Shown: piece after piece, positions 36,624 to 45,706 of the stretch
How the letters are laid out: the number at the start of each line of letters is the position of its first letter
Position numbering within the stretch: position 1 is the stretch's first letter
NCBI RefSeq assembly: GCF_007474605.1
Contig: NZ_VHKL01000011.1
Coordinates: 124,001-188,000, forward strand
Source of the DNA: Rhodoligotrophos appendicifer
GTDB lineage: Bacteria; Pseudomonadota; Alphaproteobacteria; Rhizobiales; Im1
Direction: 5' to 3'
DNA length: 64,000 bases
The notes under the pieces: generated by a model
Databases searched by the model: none
What the model was told of the DNA's origin: nothing
Seen by the model: only the letters and a program-made list of their open reading frames with translations
Program-made: the position numbers and the translations under genes

Positions 36624-39600
36624 CTACACGTCGGAAGCATCGCCAAGGGCGTCCAGCCATTGGATCACCGCCTGCAGGCGCTCCCGCGGATCCGCGACCG
36701 CTCGCTTCAGCACGGCCCGGTCCCCGCTCCAGCCCGTCTCCGCCAGGCGCGGCGGGACCCGCTCGCGACCCTCGGCGGTGAAGGTTGCGGCAATGGCCTT
36801 GGGGCCAGCGTCGAGACGGGTGATCTGCAACCGGCGGCAGAGCGCCCGCACTCCGGCGACCGCCAGGAGGTCATGGACGCTGGCAGGCAGCGGGCCGAAA
36901 CGGTCGGCCAGCTCAGCCGCAAAGGCCTCGACACCGGCCGTGCCGTCGATCTCCTCGGCTTGCGCATAGAGACTGATCCGCATGTCCGGCTCCGGCACGT
37001 AGTCCGACGGGATGACGCCCGAGACTTCGAGATGGAGGTCGGGTGCCGACTGCAGGCGCCGCGGCTCATTGCGGACGGCCCGCAACGCATCCTCTAGCAA
37101 GCGCTGATAGAGGCTCAGGCCGATCTTCTTCACATGGCCCGCCTGAGCCTCGCCGAAGAGATCGCCTGAGCCGCGGGTGTCGAGATCGCGGGCACTGACC
37201 TCGAAGCCGGCTCCGAGACGATCGAGAGCCTCCAGGGTGCGGAGACGCTTGAGGGCGGCGGCGCCGGGCGGATGTGCAGGATCCGTCATCAGATATACGG
37301 TTCCGCGGCGGCTGCCGCGCCCGACCCGGCCGCGCAACTGATGCAATTGGGCGAGGCCAAACTGTTCCGGGCGCCAGACCAGCATGGTGTTGGCGCGGGG
37401 CACGTCGAGACCGCTTTCGACGATGTTGGTGGCCAGCAGAACATCGCCTTCGCCTTCCGCAAAGGCGAGCATCACATCATCGATCTCCGCGGGCGCCATC
37501 TTGCCATGGGCGGTCAGGACGGTCAGTTCCGGCACCAGATCGCCGAGACGATCCGCCATGGAAGGCATGTCCTCGATGCGGGGGCAGACGACGAAGCTCT
37601 GCCCGTCCAGCCTGCGCTCGCGCAACAGGACGTCGCGCAGGGCGGAGGCGTCGAGGGGGGCGAGCAGCATCCGCACGGGCCGACGCGTCGTGGGGGGCGT
37701 GGCGATGATGCTGAGCTCCTGGAGGCCGGCGAGGCTTGCCTGCAGGGTGCGCGGAATGGGCGTGGCCGTCAGCGTGAGGACATGGAGATCCGCGGCGAGG
37801 GCCCGCATTTTCTGCTTCTGGGCCGTGCCGAAGCGCTGCTCCTCGTCGATCACCACGAGCGCCAGATCGGCGAATTCGACACCCTTCCCGGCCAGCATAT
37901 GCGTGCCCACAACGACGCGGATCCTGCCGTCGGCGAGGCCGACCTTGACCTGTCTCGCTTCGGCTGCCGGCGTGAGGCGCGACAGGTAGGCGACCTCGAT
38001 GCCAAAGGGGGCAAAACGGCGGTGGATGCTGCGGTAATGCTGCTGCGTCAAGACGGTGGTGGGCGCGAAAATCGCCACTTGCCGCCCGGCAAAGGCCACT
38101 GCCGCCGCTGCCTGCAAGGCAATTTCGGTCTTGCCGAATCCCACATCGCCGCAGATCAGGCGATCCATGGGGCGGCCTGACGCAAGGTCACCCAGCACGG
38201 CCTCGACGGCTGCGGCCTGGTCCCTGGTCAGCGGGTGCGGAAAGCGTGCACGAAACCGGGCCATATCGCTCGCCGGAGCCTTCAGCCTGGGGGCGCTCGA
38301 GCGGCGTCGCCGATCGGCGAGTGCGACCATCTTGTCCGCGGCGCGGGCAATCTCCACCGTCGCCTCATCGCGGCGCTTGATCCAGGCCTCGCCCTTCAGG
38401 CGATCCAAAGATACGGCATCGGGATCTCCGCCATAGCGATGCACTGCGCCGATCTCGTCCACCGGGACCATCAGGATGGCATCGTCGGCGTAACGCAGGC
38501 GAAGCATCTCGCTGACTCGTTCCTCGCCGACCACGATTTCCTCGATGCCCTCCAAGCGGCCGAGGCCGTGATCGGTGTGAATCACAACATCGCCAATCCG
38601 CAGGGTCACCTCTCCCACAGGGAAGTGCCGCCGCTCGGCGCGAGGGGACGACAGGCGATCACCGAGCACATCTCGCGCCGTGACCAGAACGATGGCCGGA
38701 TCCCGCATGGAAAAGCCCGCATCGAGGGGCGCCACGAGGGTCAGCAGCGTCCCGGGCTGCACATCGCGCCAGGCAGACCCGGATCTCAGAGGGGAGGGGC
38801 TGCACCCTGCAGCCTGTTCAGCCTGCCGGGCGAGTTTACGCAGCGCCTTCTCGTCCGGGCTTGCCAGGATCACGCAGGCGCGCTCGATCTGGTCCGCGAT
38901 GACGGCGCCAAACGCTGCTGCGGGATTCCCGGTTTCCGAAAAGCGCGTCAGGGGCGAGGCGGGAGGCCATTCGCATCCAACGAGGGCATGGTCTTCCATC
39001 GCCCGTGTCCACGCCTCGGGGCTCATGAATGCGGTCTGCGCAGATTCGGTCGGGTGCGGTTGCCGGACCAAGGCGCGCAGCTTGACCCGGGCCTCCCGGG
39101 CCTCGGCGATCTCCTCGAAGAAGGTCGCGGCCCGGCGCTGCGCTCCGGCGCTCAGGATCACGCGGGCGGAGGGGGCATAGTCGAACAGGGTCTCCAGCCG
39201 CGGATAGAACGCTCCCAAGGCATGGATCTCACCGTGCGGAAACGTTCCGCGCTCGCTGTATTCCGCCGGCGTGAGGGCGATCTCCGAGGCCGGTTCGAGG
39301 AGAAGGAGTTCGGTTTCCGCTTCCGATCTCTGCGAGATCGGATCATAGGAGCGTATGGAGATGATGCGGCCGCTCTCGTGCTCGATGCGGCAGGGGAGGG
39401 GTGCTGCGGCCGGGAAGAGATCGATGACCCGGCCACGCAGCGCAAACTCGCCGGGCTCATCGACGCGATCGTCCAGGATGTAGCCGATGGCGCCCAGCGA
39501 GGAGGGGAGGGTCTCGATGTCGATCACCTCTCCCACACGAAAGGCGAGATGGTTCGCGTCGATGACGGACCGCGGCGGCACGCGCCGGATGAGCGCCGGT

Positions 39601-39935
39601 GGCGTGGTCAGCACCAGTCGCGGAGGATTTGCCTCGTCCCGCAGCCAGCGCAGCGCGGCCATTCGCGCTCCCATGACCGCCCGAGACGGGGGAGAACGGT
39701 CATCGGGGGCGCAATCCCAGCTGGGAAACCAGGCCAGACGAAGATCGGGCGCCAATGCCAGCAGAGCCTCCCGCAAGAGGTGCGCGGAGCGGCTGTCTTC
39801 CGGGATGTGGACGAGGAGTCCTGGCGTGGCCTCGCCCTGCAGCAGAAGCCGCAGGGCAACGGAGGCGACGGGTTCCGGCGCCATCTCTCCGTTATGGGAG
39901 CTGGCCGCGTCGGTCTTCAGGCGACGTGACGTCAT
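36624..39935 (-). CDS. mfd: Mfd-type transcription-repair coupling translocase
   Basis: A 1103-residue SF2 translocase with the Mfd domain order: N-terminal UvrB-like region (1-300), RNA-polymerase-interacting CarD-like domain (LRIGDVVIHTDHGLGRLEGI), RecG-like motor with Walker A CGDVGFGKTEIALQAA and DEEQ box LVVIDEEQRFGTAQKQKMR, motif VI region QLHQLRGRVGRGSRRGTVYL, and a C-terminal TRCF domain. It is slightly shorter than typical Mfd. I chose the ATG at 39935. Some alphaproteobacteria carry a second, divergent Mfd homologue; whether this is the only copy cannot be judged here. Confidence 0.88.
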   Translation of the reverse strand: MTSRRLKTDAASSHNGEMAPEPVASVALRLLLQGEATPGLLVHIPEDSRSAHLLREALLALAPDLRLAWFPSWDCAPDDRSPPSRAVMGARMAALRWLRDEANPPRLVLTTPPALIRRVPPRSVIDANHLAFRVGEVIDIETLPSSLGAIGYILDDRVDEPGEFALRGRVIDLFPAAAPLPCRIEHESGRIISIRSYDPISQRSEAETELLLLEPASEIALTPAEYSERGTFPHGEIHALGAFYPRLETLFDYAPSARVILSAGAQRRAATFFEEIAEAREARVKLRALVRQPHPTESAQTAFMSPEAWTRAMEDHALVGCEWPPASPLTRFSETGNPAAAFGAVIADQIERACVILASPDEKALRKLARQAEQAAGCSPSPLRSGSAWRDVQPGTLLTLVAPLDAGFSMRDPAIVLVTARDVLGDRLSSPRAERRHFPVGEVTLRIGDVVIHTDHGLGRLEGIEEIVVGEERVSEMLRLRYADDAILMVPVDEIGAVHRYGGDPDAVSLDRLKGEAWIKRRDEATVEIARAADKMVALADRRRRSSAPRLKAPASDMARFRARFPHPLTRDQAAAVEAVLGDLASGRPMDRLICGDVGFGKTEIALQAAAAVAFAGRQVAIFAPTTVLTQQHYRSIHRRFAPFGIEVAYLSRLTPAAEARQVKVGLADGRIRVVVGTHMLAGKGVEFADLALVVIDEEQRFGTAQKQKMRALAADLHVLTLTATPIPRTLQASLAGLQELSIIATPPTTRRPVRMLLAPLDASALRDVLLRERRLDGQSFVVCPRIEDMPSMADRLGDLVPELTVLTAHGKMAPAEIDDVMLAFAEGEGDVLLATNIVESGLDVPRANTMLVWRPEQFGLAQLHQLRGRVGRGSRRGTVYLMTDPAHPPGAAALKRLRTLEALDRLGAGFEVSARDLDTRGSGDLFGEAQAGHVKKIGLSLYQRLLEDALRAVRNEPRRLQSAPDLHLEVSGVIPSDYVPEPDMRISLYAQAEEIDGTAGVEAFAAELADRFGPLPASVHDLLAVAGVRALCRRLQITRLDAGPKAIAATFTAEGRERVPPRLAETGWSGDRAVLKRAVADPRERLQAVIQWLDALGDASDV

Positions 39936-40033
39936 GGGTTGCCCTCGTAGCAAATCGCACTGCGCAGAAGCCCATAACTGACGAAGGAGAGAAGCGATCC
40001 ATTTGAGGAGGGTTCAACGAGCCTCCTTGATCC

Positions 40034-40052
40034 CGTATCGCGCTACGATATA
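40034..40052. promoter_or_regulatory. candidate IclR operator upstream of iclR
   Basis: CGTATC-GCGCTAC-GATATA, an imperfect inverted repeat 87 nt before the iclR ATG. It shares the CGTATC-N7-GATAYR layout with the perfect site before livH, which suggests that IclR represses or controls its own gene and the transport operon. Confidence 0.45.
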
Positions 40053-40138
40053 GTCGCATCATCCGGATATTTCCCCTGCCGGTGGGCGCGCGCCTGTCTT
40101 CCCGGGCGGCTCCAGATGTTGGACATTCAGGATCTTTC

Positions 40139-40945
40139 ATGGGCAAGCAGTCTGCAAAGTCGGCGAAGAAGGAGGCTGTGACGTCCTCCAAATCGGGGGA
40201 GAACGGGCAGTTCGTGGACGCCGTGGTGCGCGGCATGCGCCTGCTCGAAGCCTTTTCCGCGACGCCGAGGCCCATGTCGCTCTCGGAACTGGCAAAGGCG
40301 GCCGGATTCGACAAGAGCGCGGCGCAGCGCCTGACGCGGACCTTGGTGGGCCTGGGCTATCTGGAGAAGACCGCGGGCGGGGTCGTACCGGGGCGGCGGA
40401 TCCTGGAGCGATCCTTCGACTATCTAAGGGCGCACCCTCTCGTCAGCCGTGCCGTCCCGATCCTGGCCGACCTGCGCAGGACCGTGAACGAGCGCGTGGA
40501 TCTCAGCCTCTTCGACGACACCTCCATGATCTACATCGTCAGGATGCAGAGCAAACGCGACACTTTCTATGCCCATCTCATCGGGGCTCGCGTTCCGACC
40601 TACTGCACGTCGGGCGGGAGAGCGGTGCTCAGCCACCTGACGCCGGAGCATGCGATGGACATCATCGAGCGCTCTGACCGCAGCAAGTTGACGCCGCGCA
40701 CGACCACCGAGGTAAAGGACATCCTGCAGCGCATCGCAGAGATCCGCGAGACCGGATATTCGCTGGCGCTGGAAGAGGTCGTCGTGGGCGAGGTCGCCGT
40801 CGGGGCCGCGATTCTCGACGCGAATGGGTTTCCCATCGCCGCCCTGCATGTGGTCGGCTCTCTCGCCGAATGGGCTCCGCAAGATTTCGTGCAGCGCGTG
40901 GGGCCTCTGGTCACCGCAGCGGCGAATGGCCTGCGCGCTCCTTGA
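40139..40945 (+). CDS. IclR family transcriptional regulator
   Basis: A 268-residue IclR-type regulator. The N-terminal winged HTH (residues about 24-85) includes FVDAVVRGMRLLEAFSATPR and MSLSELAKAAGFDKSAAQRL; the C-terminal effector-binding domain includes YCTSGGRAVLSHLTPEHA and GYSLALEEVVVGEVAVGAAI. It is upstream of and in the same direction as the liv operon and is the likely pathway-specific regulator. The ATG at 40139 starts MGKQSAKSAKK; the upstream frame to 40082 looks non-coding. Confidence 0.92.
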   Translation: MGKQSAKSAKKEAVTSSKSGENGQFVDAVVRGMRLLEAFSATPRPMSLSELAKAAGFDKSAAQRLTRTLVGLGYLEKTAGGVVPGRRILERSFDYLRAHPLVSRAVPILADLRRTVNERVDLSLFDDTSMIYIVRMQSKRDTFYAHLIGARVPTYCTSGGRAVLSHLTPEHAMDIIERSDRSKLTPRTTTEVKDILQRIAEIRETGYSLALEEVVVGEVAVGAAILDANGFPIAALHVVGSLAEWAPQDFVQRVGPLVTAAANGLRAP

Positions 40946-41037
40946 GCAACACGCGGTGTTCGAACCCGCGAGGCGCTTGCCTTACGGGACGCGCTTGACT
41001 CACGGGAAGAAGGAGCCCTAGAATTCCAACGGTTCGA

Positions 41038-41058
41038 TCGTATCTCTAGGAGATACGA
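41038..41058. promoter_or_regulatory. candidate IclR operator upstream of livH
   Basis: TCGTATCTC-TAG-GAGATACGA is a perfect inverted repeat with 9-bp arms and a 3-bp spacer, 29 nt before the livH start. As CGTATC-N7-GATACG it matches the layout of the weaker site before iclR. Its position would suit repression or activation of the liv-OYE operon. Confidence 0.55.
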
Positions 41059-41087
41059 AACGGACGGCCATTGCGCTCGGGGACGGC

Positions 41088-41966
41088 ATGGAAGAACTGA
41101 CGATCATTCTGGTCCGGGGATTGGGGCTCGGTGCCATCTATGCGCTGATCGCGATCAGCCTGAACGCCATCCACCGCGCCACCGGCATCTTCAATTTCGC
41201 CCAGGGAATGCTGTTCGTCGTCGCCGGCATCCTGGCGGCGCTGACCATGCCCTCGACGCCCAATCCGTATCTCTGGCTCGCGCTCCTTCCCTTGGCCGCC
41301 GTGGCTCTGGCTGCTGCGATGGCCGTGCAAGGCTACATCACCCTGCTGCCGCTCCGCTCCTCGGTCGAGCAGCATTCCTGGCTCGTTTCGACGCTGGCCG
41401 TGTCGGTCCTGATCGGGGCCATCATCCTGCTGATCCAGGGCAACAACCAGATCCTGACCACCAGCCAGTTCCCCAGCTTTCCGGTCTTCGGCACGCGGAC
41501 GCCGGCGCCCTATGTGCTGGCGATCGCGGCTGCCCTGCTCTGGTGGGCCGCCTTGCGCTGGTTCCACACCAAAACCCTGACCGGCCTGTCGATCAGCGCC
41601 ATCGCCCAGGACCTCGATGCGGCCAGCGCCGCGGGGTTGCGGGTCCGCCGGCTGCAGGTGCTGGCCTTCGGCATCAGCGGGCTCATCGTCGGTTCGGCTG
41701 GCTTCATCGCCGCGCCGATCGTCGCGCTGGCCAATGACAGCGGGCTTGCCTATGTGACCAACGGCTTCGTCGCCGCCGTCGTCGGCGGCATCGGCAGCGA
41801 CACGGGCGCGCTGGTGGGCGGGGCCCTGGTCGGCGTCATCTCGATGTATGCCGCCTTCGAATATGGCGGCGAGTTCCAGAACGTCGTCACCCTCGGGCTT
41901 CTCGTCCTGGTTCTGATGGTTCGGCCAGAAGGGCTTTTCGGCACTCCAGCGGCACGGAAAGTCTGA
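41088..41966 (+). CDS. branched-chain-amino-acid-type ABC transporter permease (LivH-like)
   Basis: A 292-residue polytopic permease of the HAAT family. Family hallmarks are GAIYALIAISLNAIHRATGIFNFAQG at the start and the EAA-like GIGSDTGALVGGALVGV near the C-terminus. It partners the LivM-LivG fusion downstream (1-nt gap). The substrate is unknown; the surrounding catabolic genes suggest an amide or heterocycle rather than Leu/Ile/Val. Confidence 0.92.
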   Translation: MEELTIILVRGLGLGAIYALIAISLNAIHRATGIFNFAQGMLFVVAGILAALTMPSTPNPYLWLALLPLAAVALAAAMAVQGYITLLPLRSSVEQHSWLVSTLAVSVLIGAIILLIQGNNQILTTSQFPSFPVFGTRTPAPYVLAIAAALLWWAALRWFHTKTLTGLSISAIAQDLDAASAAGLRVRRLQVLAFGISGLIVGSAGFIAAPIVALANDSGLAYVTNGFVAAVVGGIGSDTGALVGGALVGVISMYAAFEYGGEFQNVVTLGLLVLVLMVRPEGLFGTPAARKV

Positions 41967-41967
41967 G

Positions 41968-43797
41968 ATGACACAGTCCTCTTCGATCACCGAACAGCGT
42001 GAGCCGCCGGTCACCGAGCGCTCGGGATGGTCCGCCCTGTTCGGAGACGCCCATGGGGGAAGCACCCTGCAAGTGGTCCTCGGGATCGTGCTCGTCGTCT
42101 CGAGCATCGCCGTGCCGGCGCTGACCGGGCAGGCCTATTGGGCGCATAATTTCCTCGTGGTGAACCTGTTTGTCACCGTGGCCGTGCTGCAGAACCTGCT
42201 CTTGTCGGATGCCGGCCAGCTGTCCTTCGGCCAGGGCGCGGTGTTCGGCATCGGTGCCTATATGACCGGCATCGTGTCGGGTCTGTGGGGCTTCAGCTAT
42301 CCCGTGGGCTTTCTCGGCGGGGTCGCTGCGGCAACCGTGATGGGTCTGCTGTTCGCCGCTCCCGCCCTGCGCGTGCAGAGTTTCTATCTGGGGTTCGTGA
42401 CGCTGAGCGCCGCCCTGGTCTTTCCTGAAATGCTGGTGGCGTTCAGCGACGTGACCAATGGCATCAACGGCATCGCCCGCGCGGTCCCGGATCTCACGGC
42501 GCCGCTGGTCGGCGGCTTGAGCTGGCTGTCCTTCATCATCATGGGATTGGCCAGTGCCAGCCTGATCGGGCATGCCTGGTTCCGCCGCACAGCGCTGGGG
42601 CGACGGATGCGGGTGGCGGCCCACAGCCCAGAAGCCGCGGTGACCATGGGCTGGAGCCCGGGCCAGCTGCGCTTCATCGCCTTCACGATCGCGGCCGTCG
42701 GCACGGGAATCGCCGGGGCGCTCTATCTGCCGGTGATCGGCTTCGTCAGTCCCTATGCCTTCCGCGTCGAGCTTTCGATCTTCTTCTTCTTCTCCGTCAT
42801 CGTCGGCGGACAGGGCAAGCTCATCGGGCCGGTGATCGGCGTCTGGGTGCTCTATCTCATTCCAAACGTGATCCTGGCGGACCTGGCCGTCTATCGCCTG
42901 CTGGCCTACGGCATCATCGCGCTGGTGATCATGCTGGCCTTTCCCGACGGGATCGTGGGCACGGTGCAGAAGGCGATCCAGCGGCATCGGCTGCGCAGCA
43001 GGACCGGCGAGATCGATTTCGATGCCGTCCTCAGCACCAGCCTGACGCCGACGGCCGGGGTGCAGAAGAACACCCGGGGGATCGAGGTCAAAGGCGCCAC
43101 CAAGGCCTATGGCAAGATGGTCGCGCTCAACGCGGTCGACGTCACCATCGTGCCGGGCACCATCCACGCGATCGTCGGTCCCAACGGTTCGGGCAAGACC
43201 ACGCTGCTCAACGTGATCTCCGGACTGGCCCGGGTCGATGAGGGCCATGTCCTCATCGGCGGCGTCGATACGACCCACAAGGCGAGCTACAGCACCGCGC
43301 GCCTCGGGCTCGGCCGGACGTTCCAGACGCCGAGAGTCTTCGAAGAGATGTCGATCTGGGACAACATCATGATCGGCGCCGATGCGAGGACCACCCCCGG
43401 GGAATCCTGGCTGCTGGACTCCCTGGAGCCGCATCGACAGGCGTGGAGCGGGCAGATGCCCGACATCCTGCCGCATGCGCAACGGCGCCTGCTGGAGATC
43501 CTGCGGGTGCTGGCCATGGATTCGGAAATCATCCTCCTGGACGAACCGGCGGCGGGCCTGTCGTCGGCGGAGCGGCTGAAGCTGTCGTCCCTGCTCCGCC
43601 TGGTGCGGGACAGGATGGGGAAGACGGTGGTGCTCATCGAACACGACCTGCATCTCGTCTGGGACGTCGCCGATCAGATCACGGTGCTCGATGCCGGGGA
43701 GGTCGTGGCCGACGGGGCGCCCAAGGACATTCTCAACGAGGCCCGAGTCCGCAGCCTTTTCGCAGGGACAGTGCAGAAGGCCGGTGCCGATGCTTGA
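41968..43797 (+). CDS. fused LivM-type permease and LivG-type ATPase
   Basis: A 609-residue fusion. Residues 1-340 are a LivM-like permease (LLLSDAGQLSFGQGAVFGIG, SPYAFRVELSIFFFFSVIVGG); residues about 365-609 are an ABC ATPase with Walker A GPNGSGKTT (404-412), Q-loop GRTFQTPRVF, Walker B IILLDEPAAGLS and the switch His in VLIEHDLH. The signature motif is degenerate: LPHAQ at 501-505 in place of LSxGQ, with the key Ser and Gly both lost. The stop overlaps livF by 8 nt. Confidence 0.93.
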   Translation: MTQSSSITEQREPPVTERSGWSALFGDAHGGSTLQVVLGIVLVVSSIAVPALTGQAYWAHNFLVVNLFVTVAVLQNLLLSDAGQLSFGQGAVFGIGAYMTGIVSGLWGFSYPVGFLGGVAAATVMGLLFAAPALRVQSFYLGFVTLSAALVFPEMLVAFSDVTNGINGIARAVPDLTAPLVGGLSWLSFIIMGLASASLIGHAWFRRTALGRRMRVAAHSPEAAVTMGWSPGQLRFIAFTIAAVGTGIAGALYLPVIGFVSPYAFRVELSIFFFFSVIVGGQGKLIGPVIGVWVLYLIPNVILADLAVYRLLAYGIIALVIMLAFPDGIVGTVQKAIQRHRLRSRTGEIDFDAVLSTSLTPTAGVQKNTRGIEVKGATKAYGKMVALNAVDVTIVPGTIHAIVGPNGSGKTTLLNVISGLARVDEGHVLIGGVDTTHKASYSTARLGLGRTFQTPRVFEEMSIWDNIMIGADARTTPGESWLLDSLEPHRQAWSGQMPDILPHAQRRLLEILRVLAMDSEIILLDEPAAGLSSAERLKLSSLLRLVRDRMGKTVVLIEHDLHLVWDVADQITVLDAGEVVADGAPKDILNEARVRSLFAGTVQKAGADA

Positions 43798-44509
43798 GGT
43801 GCGCGACCTTCACGCAGGCTATGGCCGCGTCCCCGTGCTGCATGGGATCAATCTCAGCCTGAAGGCCGGGGAGATCGTGCTCGTGCTGGGGGCGAATGGT
43901 GCGGGAAAATCAACGCTGCTCAGGACCATTTCCGGTTTCATCAAGCCCACATCCGGCTCGGTCCTCTATGAGGGCGTCGACATTACCGGTCGGCGACCGG
44001 AAGAATCGGCGCGGGCGGGACTTCGCCTCGTGCTCGACGGACACCGCGTGTTCCCGAACATCTCGGTTGCCGACAATATCCGGCTCGGTGCCGTGATGCA
44101 TGGCGGCAAGCATTCCTTCGAGGATCTGGCCGGACCGGCGCTCGAGATGTTCCCGATCCTGCGCGAGAAGCTGCACCAGCCGGCGCGCGAACTCAGCGGC
44201 GGGCAGCAGCAGATGGTCGCGCTCGCCCAGGCGTTTGCGGCAAAGCCGAAGGTCCTGTTGTGCGACGAGCCCTCGCTCGGCCTCGCGCAGGCGCTGCTGC
44301 CGCCGATCCTCGAATTCCTGAGCAATTGGGCGAGGTCGGGCACCGGGATCATCATCGTGGAGCAGCAGATCGGGGTGGCGCTGCATGTGGCCGACCGGGC
44401 CATCGTCATCGAGCGCGGCGAGGTCAAGCTGACCGGGACGGCGGACGAAATCCGCAACAACCCCCGGGTCCAAGACATCTATATGGGTATCCAGTCCGAT
44501 GCACGGTAA
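43790..44509 (+). CDS. ABC transporter ATPase (LivF-like)
   Basis: A 239-residue ATPase with Walker A GANGAGKS (34-41), intact signature LSGGQ (135-139), Walker B VLLCDEPSLGLA and switch His replaced by Gln in IIVEQQIGVA, as is normal for LivF. The start ATG at 43790 lies inside the end of the LivM-LivG gene. The stop overlaps the next gene by 11 nt, indicating coupled expression of transporter and reductase. Confidence 0.94.
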   Translation: MLEVRDLHAGYGRVPVLHGINLSLKAGEIVLVLGANGAGKSTLLRTISGFIKPTSGSVLYEGVDITGRRPEESARAGLRLVLDGHRVFPNISVADNIRLGAVMHGGKHSFEDLAGPALEMFPILREKLHQPARELSGGQQQMVALAQAFAAKPKVLLCDEPSLGLAQALLPPILEFLSNWARSGTGIIIVEQQIGVALHVADRAIVIERGEVKLTGTADEIRNNPRVQDIYMGIQSDAR

Positions 44510-45683
44510 ACGCCAGAGCGCGCTGCTCAGCCCCCTGCAGATCCGCGACACGGTGTTCAAGAACCGGATCGTGATCTCGCCGATGCAACAATATGCGGCG
44601 ACGGTCGATGGCAAGGTCGGGCCCTGGCATCGCGCGCATCTCGGCCGCCTGGCGGCGGGGGGCGCCGGCCTCGTCTTCGCCGAGGTAACGGCGGTCAGCC
44701 CCGAGGGGCGGAACACGTATGCGGATACGGGATTGTGGTCCGATGACCAGATCGACGGCTGGTCGCGGCTGACCGAGGAGATGGCAGCGACGAGCATTCC
44801 GGGCATCCAGATCGGACATTGCGGCCGCAAGGCTTCGATCCAACGTCCCTGGGACGGGTTCGGGCCGCTGACGGAAGCGGATGCGGCGCGGGGGGAGGCG
44901 CCGTGGCCGGTGGTCGGACCGTCGGCGATCGCGTCGAATCCGGGATGGCCGGTTCCCGCCGAACTCACGCTCGACCAGATCAAGGTGCTCGTCGATCAGT
45001 TCGCCAGCGCGACGCGACGTGCATTGGCGGCCGGATTCCAGGCCCTCAACATTCATGGCGCCCATGGCTATCTCATCCATAGCTTCCTCTCACCGCTGAG
45101 CAACCAACGGAGCGATGCCTATGGCGGCGATCGGGCCGGGCGGATGCGGTTTGCCCTGGAGGTGGCAGAGGCCGTCCGCGCGAATTGGCCGGGCACGCTG
45201 CCGATCTTTTTCAGGATCTCGGCCATCGACGGTCTGCCGGGCGGCTGGGAGATTGAGGATTCCATCGCCCTCGCTCGCGCGCTGAAAACGCGCGGGATCG
45301 ATGTGATGGACTGTTCTTCGGGCGGCCTCACCGCGCGGTCGACGACAGCGGCGGTGCCCCGCCCGGAAGGCTACCAGGTGCCGCTCGCCGCCGCCGTGCG
45401 CGATGGCGCGGACATCGCCACCATGGCCGTGGGGCTGATCCGCAACCCCAGTTTCGCGGAGGCGGTTGTGGCGGAGGGATCGGCTGATTTCGTCGCGATC
45501 GGCCGGGAGAGCCTGAACGACCCGTTCTGGCCGTTCCGCGCCGCGGTCGACCTGATGGGCGAGGCCGAGGGCTATGCAGCCTGGCCGAAACGCTATGGAT
45601 GGTGGCTCGAACGCCGTGCCGAGCAATTGCGGCTCGACCCGTCGGCGAGCGCCCCCCAACCCAAGGCCAAGGCCTCACAATAA
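44499..45683 (+). CDS. old yellow enzyme family NAD(P)H:flavin oxidoreductase
   Basis: A 394-residue FMN TIM-barrel oxidoreductase of the YqjM/NamA-like branch. Evidence includes NRIVISPMQQYAATVDG near the start, QIGHCGRKAS (substrate-anion-binding His region), NIHGAHGYLIHSFLSPLSNQ and the FMN-phosphate segment VAIGRESLNDPFW. Enzymes of this type reduce activated C=C bonds; here it may reduce an unsaturated ring or enone of the imported compound. It overlaps livF. Confidence 0.9.
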   Translation: MHGKRQSALLSPLQIRDTVFKNRIVISPMQQYAATVDGKVGPWHRAHLGRLAAGGAGLVFAEVTAVSPEGRNTYADTGLWSDDQIDGWSRLTEEMAATSIPGIQIGHCGRKASIQRPWDGFGPLTEADAARGEAPWPVVGPSAIASNPGWPVPAELTLDQIKVLVDQFASATRRALAAGFQALNIHGAHGYLIHSFLSPLSNQRSDAYGGDRAGRMRFALEVAEAVRANWPGTLPIFFRISAIDGLPGGWEIEDSIALARALKTRGIDVMDCSSGGLTARSTTAAVPRPEGYQVPLAAAVRDGADIATMAVGLIRNPSFAEAVVAEGSADFVAIGRESLNDPFWPFRAAVDLMGEAEGYAAWPKRYGWWLERRAEQLRLDPSASAPQPKAKASQ

Positions 45684-45706
45684 GCGGCCGATCAGCGAGG
45701 AAGAGA

